NCBI GenBank assembly: GCA_012845835.1
Contig: JABAKD010000005.1
Location: forward strand, 14,471,705 to 14,535,704
Length of the DNA: 64,000 nt
Origin: Undaria pinnatifida
Taxonomy: Eukaryota; Sar; Phaeophyceae; Laminariales; Alariaceae
Reading direction: 5' to 3'
In this document: piece after piece, positions 55,891 to 64,000 of the stretch
Layout: every line of letters begins with the position of its first letter
Position numbering within the stretch: the first letter of the stretch is position 1
Made by a program: the position numbers and the translations under genes
The notes under the pieces: model-generated
Seen by the model: only the letters and a program-made list of their open reading frames with translations
Told to the model about the DNA's origin: nothing
Databases searched by the model: none

Positions 55891-56024
55891 ATGTATTTGC
55901 GAGAGAATTTTCCCGCACTGCTAGACGCGGGCGCGGTGTATATGTACCCGCTGCAACGACGTGAACTATGTCATTACTGTGAGTTCTCCCTCACAATAGA
56001 CACGGTGGTTACCATACAGCAGTA
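55891..56024 (+). other. Short ATG-initiated frame upstream of the OTU domain
   Basis: 43 codons, MYLRENFPALLDAGAVYMYP to TIDTVVTIQQ and TAG. It could be a first exon of the following OTU gene or chance; no donor is obvious. Confidence 0.2.
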
Positions 56025-56077
56025 GCGAAACCTGTATAAAGAGATATAAAGTAGCAACACAACCCAAGCAAAAGTAA

Positions 56078-56759
56078 CGATGTGCACACAACAGACCATA
56101 TATATCGGCAACAAACATCGGTATAAGCACGCGGGGAAAAATACTGGACAAAGAAAACAAACAACAAATTGACACCAATGATTCCTCTAACAGCAGCGAC
56201 AGCAGCAGTACAAACCCATCAGACAGCGAAAATGATCAAGACAACAACAGCGGCAACAATACCAATTCTGGTCAATGGTCCATTATTCCCGAGGTTGGTG
56301 ATGGTGCATGTTTATTAAGATGTATCTCGCGTCGTGTGCACAACAACCCAGCTTTACATCACATCGTCCGTGCACATATTATTGCCCACATCACAACCAA
56401 TTTGTACACCGTTATCCCAGGATCAGGTTTCAACACTTTCCACGACAGCATCTTAGCTGGAGCAAATCAAGAACTTGTGGAAGTCGCTGGATCTCAACCT
56501 ACTACATATTCGAGTGTTGAAGAGTATCTCCACTTCATGTCACAGCCTTACACATATATATGCTACAAACGTAGAATTAGTTGCTGCCACGCAGTTATAC
56601 GGAGTGGACTTTCGAATAACTTATCACACCGAGCCTCAGCAATATCCCAACCCTCCTCCTCCAAAAGTCTGTGATATCTTATTATATCATCCACATTCTT
56701 TCCACTACGCATCCCTCCGATATACACCTTCTGCAAAATACTTCATCATCATCAGTTAG
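56078..56759 (+). pseudogene. OTU-domain cysteine protease, frameshifted, no start codon
   Basis: OTU proteases cleave ubiquitin from substrates. The frame from 56,078 has a Ser/Asn/Asp-rich linker and then the catalytic loop EVGDGACLLRCISRRV, matching the D-G-x-C OTU signature with the nucleophile Cys, and SSVEEYLHFMSQPYTY. At about 56,548-56,560 (an ACATATATATG run) the family sequence jumps to another frame: ATNVELVAATQLYGVDFRI, then the catalytic His region HPHSFHYASLRYTP, ending in TAG at 56,757-56,759. The offset fits gain of two AT units. No ATG precedes the domain in frame, so an upstream exon is missing or lost. OTU domains occur in host genes and in some transposons and large DNA viruses; origin here is undecided. 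Confidence 0.75.
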
Positions 56760-58439
56760 TTGTAGTCATTCGACTTGCGTCGCCCCCGGGAGGCACGTGT
56801 CCACCTCCCGAAGGGGAACCTTGTATATTTGTACGTCTTTTACTTGTCTTCGTACCGGTGACACCACTATCCCATAGTTGTCAGCTCAAGGGGTAAGCCC
56901 TCTACGCTTCGTAGGGATCATCAAACACAACCCAACGAAATATGACCGAGACATGTTCCAAAAGATGGCCCATGCTGTATGGACGCTAGGATATATTTTG
57001 GAAAGTGTGCCGATTGGATGGTGTTTCCGACGGTCCCGCTCGGATATTTTAGGCACGAATGCCCTTCAGTTATAGCCCAACAATAATGCATGGAATATTT
57101 CCAGGGGTAATACCTCGGGTGCAGCATTTGGTTCTCTTGACACTTTCATCGATATTTTTTCCGTTCGTGCGCCGTGACCAAGTCGTCACGAGCTATTTCA
57201 GTTGTACATGCGGTCGTTTTATGGCGATAAGCTAATCATGTGCAACGTAATCCACGATACTTTCCTACACGTTTTCTGGCGAAGGCTAGACTTTTCCCAC
57301 AATGAGAGACCGACAACATACGTGGGACAAACTACAATCCACAACAAGCCGCACGTCACGAACAAACTCATTCATGAAAGCAAACACGGTAGGAAACATC
57401 ACTTCCGCTTATTGACAGACGGCGATTATGCTATATGAGTTGCCTACGAATGGCACTGCACTACTATTGAATAGGTTTTAATGTGAAATAATCGGCCCCA
57501 ACAACAAACTAGCCTCTGTGCTCCTTGACTGACACCACCCGACTAGGTCATAGTTTGGGAATCTCGGATCTCGCATAAAATTTGGCTTCGTTTCACCTGA
57601 GTGGTACTGGGTTTAAGAGTAGACCACTCGTCTCTACAACCGTGCCAGTTCGTTGCTTGACATGCCTCCTGACATACTGTCGTCGAAGTTTCCGTAAAAT
57701 TGGAACATGTCTGCTGACATATATATATACATGATGCAGACAACCTGTCCACATGTGTATGTGCTTGCTTATGACGGCAGGTGCATACGCCTGTCGTATG
57801 GTCTCCCCGTCGTCCACCTGTTGCTTCATATATACGACCCACCTGTTGGCTGCAAATATATACACCCCGACGTCGACCTGTTGAATACCCGCGCCTTCGC
57901 GTATTTTTCGGATGAGGCGTTTTCTGGGTGACAGCCTGAGCGAGCACGTGTTGTTGGGAGAACACCATGCGTGTCCCTACTCTCTCACTCCGTCTGCTTC
58001 TGTCTGCCATTCCTGGCCACAGCCTCTCCTCAGCCTCGTGTAACCCACCAAAAATCGTCATATCAATACTCCTCGTGGCCCAACAAAATCCGCAATTCAC
58101 CACAGAAACTGGGGACACGGTGTACGCTCTTTGATCATACAAGGTGAGCTTACATGAAAGATGTGGAAGCTTCATGCGAATACCGTTTGGTCCCTTTGGG
58201 CCTTCAGAAGAGACAGCGTCGGAATCATACGACGGTTACAGCGGCGGCGACAGCAAACAGCCTGCGCTGCTGGGTGGGGTAGGAGGGTGTCCGAACTGAG
58301 GGGTATCGGGAGATGTTCGACACGTGTGCAACTTTACAACGCTTGGATTGCTCGATTTCCTTGCCTAGACTGTTGATCTTTCGTTAGGTATCTATGTTTG
58401 GGTAAAAAAAAGTACTAAAGACAAATGTATATCGTCTAT
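56760..58439. other. Spacer, part 3
   Basis: Open frames at 56,878-57,075, 57,202-57,438 and the 210-codon minus frame at 58,175-57,543 have no recognisable domain, and the last is matched by open frames on the plus strand. Not called as genes. Confidence 0.35.
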
Positions 58440-59240
58440 ACTACCTGGCTTGATGTAAAGGAAAGGAACACCACTCAGCAATCATCTACTACACGCTAAG
58501 GCATGGTTTCATGAGCACCACTAACAAGAGCACCAGACATGGACTCGACATCTACAGGACCACAACATCTTCGACGGCAGTGGGGACAAAACAGGGCGTA
58601 TAATCGTACACTAGATAACAACAATGTGAAAAATAACTACAGAGAGTTATGTTAACACTGCGGTAGACCACACTACCAACCTTTTACGCGGGGTATTTCG
58701 CGCCTCCAGCCGTTCGCATGATCGCCTGACAACTTCTACCAAACGAAGTAGCATATGCCTAACAAAGTAAAGTCACCCTCGCGTTCAATAGTGGTGACAT
58801 CGCATGCCCACGTCACCTCGCTTGATGTATTTATAAGATGTATCTCTGTCTTAGAGTTGGCGACCTCAAAGCCCCACATCGGCACGGCAAAAATCATAGG
58901 CGGAAAATCGTACATGTGAGACAATAATAATGTGAAAAGGAGGTACAGACAGCTATGTTAAAATTGCGGTAAACCGCACTGCCAACTTACTACGTGAGGT
59001 ATTCCGTACATACCGTCTGCATGATCGCCTCCCAACCTATGCCAAGCAAAGTATGACAAACGAAGTAACGTAATTGAGCGCGTGTACACTAAGCGTTTCT
59101 TCCAACACAATAACGATTCGCATCTCTCCCTTTCGTTCTCATTGGCGGTGACATTGCATGACCACATCACCTCGCCTGATGTATTTGGCAATATATATAT
59201 ATATCTTTCTTATAATTAGCGATGTCAGAAAATATTGGTA
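58440..59240 (-). repeat. Right arm, inner part: inverted GATGTGGGGCTC modules
   Basis: 58,440-58,600 is the inverted inner segment, 58,640-58,920 the inverted copy-2-like module and 58,921-59,240 the inverted copy-1-like module, so both order and orientation mirror 48,841-51,460. The GGTACC satellite is absent between the two modules. Confidence 0.75.
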
Positions 59241-59399
59241 TCTATACTATTGTACCTATCGATTGAAATATTCTATCTTCCGATCCATGTACAATAACAA
59301 ATTATGAAGCTTTTAACATGTTGTTTACTACACCTCAGAACTGGGTTGCATACTACATGTAACATCAAACCTTCTAGAAAATAAACATGACCCGGCGGG
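59241..59399. other. Short spacer in right arm
   Basis: AT-rich, not matched in the left arm as far as I can see. Confidence 0.3.
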
Positions 59400-60527
59400 T
59401 GATATAAAGGGGTGTCTTCTTGCTGCAACCGTCAGATTCGTCCCCTTTAAGGGTTTATAGTTTCCGCGCACATATTGAAATGCTCCCCCCCCCCCCCCGC
59501 CCCCCGATCCCTCTTATTTAAACGCCCCACCTGAACTCAAAATCCTCCAGAGGAGTAAACACTACCAGCCAGCTGATATCATCTCATTATCCATCTAGCC
59601 ATCCATACCGTAGCTCCAACTCATCTCCGCCCTCCGCTCCCCCCCCCTTTTGTCCCCCCCCCAGCTCGTTCAAACGCCCCACTTACAATCGAAATCGGCC
59701 AGAGTAATAAACACTTCTAAGCAATTGATATCATGCCATTATCGTTCTAGCCATCCATGATGTAGCTTTTATTCATTCCCCCTCCCCCCCTCCAACGCCC
59801 ACTGCTTCCCCACACCCCGCACGATCGCCTTGACCCAGCACGGCGCGTATAGCAAGCCCCTACATATATGATTAATACGCGCGATCGGAGGATCACACAC
59901 AATGTTGCGAAGATCAGTATCGACCAAATCCTTGATCTCATAGCTGGAGTGTATTTTAATTTTATATGTGACATAAACATCTTGAAAACCCTCCCCCCCC
60001 CCCTTTCGCCCCCCCCCCCCCCCCCCCCTTTTTCATTTTTTTTTTTTTCTCGCTTTCTTTTGCGTAAACTCTCCACCTAATATCCAAATCCGCCAGAGTA
60101 ATAAAAATTTCCACGCCCTGGATATCGCCTCGTTATCGGTTTGGAGCCGTCCATGCGGCTGCTGCAATTCCCACCCACCCCGGCCCCCAACGGCCCCTCC
60201 TTCCCCACCACCCGCACCATCGCCTAGACCTTGCACCACGCGTATAGCAAACCCCATACATTTATGCGACCTGAAGCCCTGCCCCCCCCGCCCCCCGCCC
60301 CCCCCGCCACATTCCCCCCCCTCCCCCGCAAGAAGGGTTTATAGTTTCCACGCACAAATTGACCTGCCCCACCCCCCCCCTCCCCCCCTCCCTCCTCCCT
60401 TTTGATCAAAATCAGGCCCTCACGTCCTTGAAAACTCCGCCGTCACCTCACCGGATATTCGACTGAAAGGATTCACTTGACAACAATTGAATTTCCTTCC
60501 ACAGCTGTCAGATTTTGTCCCCCTCAG
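59400..60527 (-). repeat. Right arm, outer part: C-rich tandem module
   Basis: Inverted counterpart of the G-rich module: TTTATAGTTTCCGCGCACA, CAGCTGATATCATCTCATTA, CCCACCTGAACTCAAAATCC-like segments and long C-runs. A 3' half of the 210-bp repeat is embedded at 59,872-59,965. Confidence 0.75.
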
Positions 60528-60740
60528 AAACGGGTTTTATAGTTTCCGCGCACAGACTGACTAACATCACCCTGTTGACCCTGATAGCTACACTCTAGTT
60601 GCAAGGAGAGTCGCCGACCTATATACTTAATGCTGACACACAACCTGTAATACGCGCGATCGTAGTATCACGCACAGCTTGCAAAGATGAGTTTCGACAA
60701 AAATTTCGATCTCACAGCTGGGGTGTATTTTAATTTTTAT
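60528..60740 (+). repeat. 210-bp repeat family, copy 2 (outer end of right arm)
   Basis: Nearly identical to 39,967-40,180 over its full length. Confidence 0.8.
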
Positions 60741-61384
60741 ATTACAGTCTAGACTATCTATGCTCTACGAAGGATATATCACCTAATATTGGCTGCTCCT
60801 GTTCCGACTGACAAGACGGGAAAGAAACCCATTCCCGTCAGAGGACCGTCTTACGAAGTCCAATCTTACCGGTGATGGCACGGTTCAACGTGCTGTGCTT
60901 CGGTTTTTGTTCTAGATGTGGTTGTTGGTGGATTATAGAGTAGCTTGTCAATCGAGAATCGCCAGGAACATTAAAATTGACTCTGAGATACATGCGCCTA
61001 CACGGAGAATAGCACAACCCGTAAGGCGGTCCTCCGACCCGTTTTTCTCCAGAACGAAGGGGGGAAACCAAAACCTAACTCGTGGCTCCGAAGATGTATC
61101 AACAAGACCTTTCCAAATAAAATACGTACATTGCTTGGCGTCTGCAGTCTCCCTGGCGTCTGTTGTGAGGCGTTGGCGGGGTAACGATCCTGAGGGCTGG
61201 TGCTATCTTGCACGTTTTACAGTATTCCCCATGGTCCTGTACAATAAATACTGCTTGCTGTGTAGACCTATAATACTACTGTAAACATGCTCATCAACTA
61301 CTACTACTGCTTGCTGTCATTATGTACCGTAAATAGTATGGTTATCGTGCGACGGTCAGTTTTTCTCTGTCCCAAAGGGCTCAA
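60741..61384. other. Intergenic
   Basis: A 122-codon frame at 60,916-61,284 starts with ATG but has no recognised family. Not called. Confidence 0.35.
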
Positions 61385-61760
61385 CCACATTTTTTTTTGC
61401 TTCATCCTATTTATTATCCTCGCACTACTCTCGTCCTCGCTCCCAGTAGCAACTCAGATCCGGGGTCATATAGCGGACCATCCTCCCTTTTCCACACTGC
61501 GGTTCGTGCCTTCATTTGTTTCGCGAGAATATTTCAGCATTTTCTTCATTTTCTTCCCTCGTCGGCTCGCGTTGAATTGTACCTACCCACGCGCTGCTTG
61601 GCGTTCTCATCAATAGACCGATCTTCCTTTCTTTTTTGCATTTTTGCCAGCTCGGTTTCGCAAATAAAGTTAAATCTCACCATGATGGGAATCGAACTCA
61701 AGGACCAACGCTAGTAATACTGTAGTAATTGAGGGTACACTTGGGCGACCGCCATAGTTT
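61385..61760 (-). mobile_element. tRNA-derived SINE-like element, family B, copy 3
   Basis: Minus strand: head GGTCGCCCAAGTG, B box CTTGAGTTCGATTCCC, then the body shared with 10,180-10,555 and 40,990-41,350. It lies about 30 bp before the (CCCTAA)3 tract. Confidence 0.7.
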
Positions 61761-61788
61761 TGTACCGTTCCAGGATTAACAATCAAGA

Positions 61789-61808
61789 CTAACCCTAACC
61801 CTAACCCT
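61789..61808 (+). repeat. Interstitial telomere-type repeat (CCCTAA)3
   Basis: Three CCCTAA units flanked by ordinary sequence on both sides. Confidence 0.85.
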
Positions 61809-62639
61809 GATCATGGCGACGGTGGAAACGGGGATCCGCCGTGTTTTTTACCGCATTTCATCCTGACTCCGTACCTCACCGACAAAGTGACCTTCTTATT
61901 GTTTGGTTGGTTGGGCGATTAATTTGGCGCGGCGTACCTAACCACGCCATTGCGGATTCATTCCGCAGAATTACCCCGAGCCACCATATTAAAAGGGCCA
62001 AAAAGGGACCATCTAAAGTACAGTACGTAGCGTTGCGACCGTAACCCTCTCTCCTCTGTTTCTTTTGCAAATATTTTCCCGAAAGCGTGGGCCTAGCGAG
62101 TTGCGTTTTCGTGTGTCGCGCAGTCTGTGACCCCACATCGTTTAGATATCTCTGGGTTGAGGAAAATGACAGACCCTGAATAATGGGTCTATGTCGATGG
62201 GTGTACCGAAGACATTTTGTGACAACACTCCAATGAGGGTCTTTCTAGCACCGATTTGTCGGTACATACAGCACAGCACACGTACAACAACTACTAGTAA
62301 AAAAGGGCTTTCTATTACCGAGCGGTCCAAAGCCCCACCGCGGTACTACAACTGCTACTACACTACTGCTACTACTCCTAAGTAGTAGTCCGTTTTTTCG
62401 GTACGTACAGCATAGCACACGTACTTCGAAGTATCACTACTACTGTAATTTCCATTACAGAGCGGTCCAGAGCCCCACGGCGGTACTGCTTCTACTCCTA
62501 CTGCACTACTGCTATCGTACTACTACTGAGTGGTAGAGAAAGCAGTAGTAGTAACCGCTACTACTACTGAGCAGCTTGGGGGTGCTCTCGCTCGTGGACA
62601 GGCACGGAAGAGAACAAATATATATATATACAGACTTAT
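61809..62639. other. Intergenic with TAC/GTA microsatellites
   Basis: A 110-bp stretch of the form AGCACACGTAC...GAGCGGTCCARAGCCCCAC is duplicated near 62,265-62,345 and 62,410-62,485. CTACTACTACT runs lie at 62,345-62,390 and 62,500-62,570. Confidence 0.45.
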
Positions 62640-63037
62640 AGGGTATACATGACAAAGAGGTGCATTCTTTCCAAAACCGTCACATTTATCCCCTTGAAGG
62701 ATGTATAGTTTCCATGCACAGATTGAGCTGCCCCACCCGTCCCGCCCCCCCCACCCCCCTCCATGATAAACTGATGCATTCTTTCCAAAACCGTCAGATT
62801 TATCCCCTTAAAGGATTTTTAGCTTACATGCACAAATTGACCTGCCCCACCCGTCCCCCCCCTCCCCCCACACACCCCCACCCCCACCCCCACCCCCACC
62901 CCCGTTCCCTCTTGATCAAAACCAGGTCCCCACGTCCTTGAAAACTCCGCCCTCCCCTCACCGGTTATTCGACTTACAGGATTCACTTGATAAACTGATG
63001 CATTTCCTTCCACAACTGTCAGATTTTGTCCCCCTCA
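62640..63037 (-). repeat. Extra C-rich module units beyond the right arm
   Basis: Two to three units starting TGATGCATTCTTTCCAAAAC at about 62,660, 62,770 and 62,995, each with a CCCTTAAAGGAT-like and GCACAGATTGACCTGCCCC-like part, as in 59,400-60,527. Confidence 0.7.
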
Positions 63038-63290
63038 GAAACGGGTTTTATAGTTTCCGCGCACAGACTGACTAACATCACCCTGTTGACCCAGATAGCT
63101 ACACTGTAGCTGCAAGGAGAGTCGCCGACCTATATGCTTAATGAGCACACACAACCCGTAATACTCGCGATCGGAGAATCACACACAGATAGCAGAGATG
63201 AGTTTCGACGAAATCTTCGATCTCACAGCTCGAGTGTTTTTTCAATTTTTCTAATATGGCATTCGATCTCACAGCTCGAGAGTATTTTAA
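63038..63290 (+). repeat. 210-bp repeat family, copy 3, with duplicated tail
   Basis: Full-length to about 63,250; the last segment, TTCGATCTCACAGCTCGAG, is repeated at 63,262-63,280. Confidence 0.75.
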
Positions 63291-63821
63291 TTCTCATAAT
63301 ATGTATGAATTGCGGTAGACCATACTACAACTACAGTGTAGCTATCAGGGTCAACAAGGTGATTTTAGTCAGTCTGCGCGCGGTGCGGGTGATGGGGAAG
63401 AAGGGGGCGTTCGGGGCGGGGGCGGGGGCGGGGGAAAAGCAGCGGCATGGATGGCTCTCGAAAGATAATGAGGTGATATCCTGTGCGTGAAGTGTTTATA
63501 ATATACTTATATGCGCTGAGCCCCGCAATTTCTTAATAAGGTATGCTGATTACAACAACAGTACGGCGTAGTAGTAGCAGAATATCGGTCTACATGTTGT
63601 GAAGAAGGGCTCTTGCAGCAGAGCCAGATCTGGCATTATTATCGTGATCCTGGTATCGGGTCAGACGTGGTTCACCTGAAATTCCTCCAAAAGGCCGTAC
63701 ATAATAAATGGCGTATGCTAAGATACGATAAAAAAGGTTATTATTTTTGTTGATTCCTCACTCATCTGAAGAGACCCGTCAGATGATAAATTGTGTGGCC
63801 AAAAATACTGTTAGTATGATA
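63291..63821. other. Inverted module fragment and intergenic DNA
   Basis: 63,320-63,480 holds short inverted pieces of the 210-bp repeat and of the G-rich module (GGTGCGGGTGATGGGGAAG). The rest shows nothing recognisable. Confidence 0.4.
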
Positions 63822-63823
63822 CG

Positions 63824-63861
<38 letters not shown>

Positions 63862-63863
63862 GC

Positions 63864-63903
<40 letters not shown>

Positions 63904-64000
63904 CTCACATTAACTCGCATAATCAAGTCCGTGGTCACAGGACAGGCTCCAGTCACTCTGGAGCTGAGGAATACCCCAGGGAAAAACACACACAACCCAC
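63822..64000 (-). repeat. (AAC)n-tailed dispersed repeat, copy 3, cut by the window end
   Basis: A (GTT)n run of about 27 units with one GCT, followed by the same conserved block as at 37,258 and 41,917. It continues past the right edge. Confidence 0.75.

Noticed and set aside
57543-58175. 210-codon minus-strand frame in the inverted-repeat spacer
   Set aside because: No recognisable motif, mixed composition, and overlapping plus-strand frames; length alone is not enough in this window.
63822-63902. Poly-Thr protein encoded by the (GTT)n tract
   Set aside because: A simple-repeat tail of a dispersed element; no gene context.

Overview
This window looks like nuclear DNA from a repeat-rich, intron-bearing eukaryote. 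Evidence: a spliced minus-strand gene with GT-AG introns from 70 nt to about 2.5 kb, degraded Ty3 and Ty1/copia retrotransposons, tRNA-derived SINE-like repeats, hairpin (MITE-like) elements, many microsatellites, and interstitial (TTAGGG)n/(CCCTAA)n tracts. I see no bacterial operons, rRNA operon or CRISPR array. A photosynthetic stramenopile such as a brown alga would fit the gene architecture and the copia and transposase families, but that is a guess.

Layout. 1-1.1 kb: the 3' end of a Ty3-type pol, running off the left edge and broken by one in-frame stop. 1.1-8.9 kb: AT-rich intergenic DNA with short repeats and an LTR fragment at 6.1 kb. 8.9-10.0 kb: a degenerate tandem array of about 200-bp units. 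10.2-10.75 kb: two tRNA-derived SINE-like elements head to head. 11.1-16.1 kb: a minus-strand Ty1/copia element (LTR, gag, protease, integrase, reverse transcriptase) ruined by frameshifts, stops, two internal tandem duplications and a deleted RNase H. Its LTR is the inverted counterpart of the 6.1-kb fragment. 17.3-18.0 kb: a GC-rich degenerate satellite with telomere-like repeats.

20.2-27.5 kb holds the best host gene: six exons on the minus strand encoding a roughly 500-residue two-pass membrane glycoprotein. The intron before its last exon contains extra tandem copies of that exon's 3' splice site. 31.8-34.7 kb: a decayed multi-exon transposase-like gene. 37-47 kb: mostly repeats, namely an (AAC)n-tailed family, a 107-bp MITE, a 535-bp element present twice in opposite orientation, a 340-bp (CGCAC)n tract, and more SINE copies.

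47.5-63.5 kb is organised as a large imperfect inverted repeat. The same series of modules runs left to right at 47.5-51.5 kb and in reverse order and orientation at 58.4-60.7 kb, with part repeated at 62.6-63.3 kb. A 42-bp GGTACC-rich satellite is found only in the left arm. The 7-kb spacer carries a long-armed hairpin element next to a telomeric-repeat tract and an OTU-type cysteine protease domain broken by a frameshift at an (AT)n run. The window ends in a 27-unit (GTT)n tract and a third copy of the (AAC)n-tailed repeat.

Most long open frames here are by-products of simple repeats or antisense readings and are not annotated.
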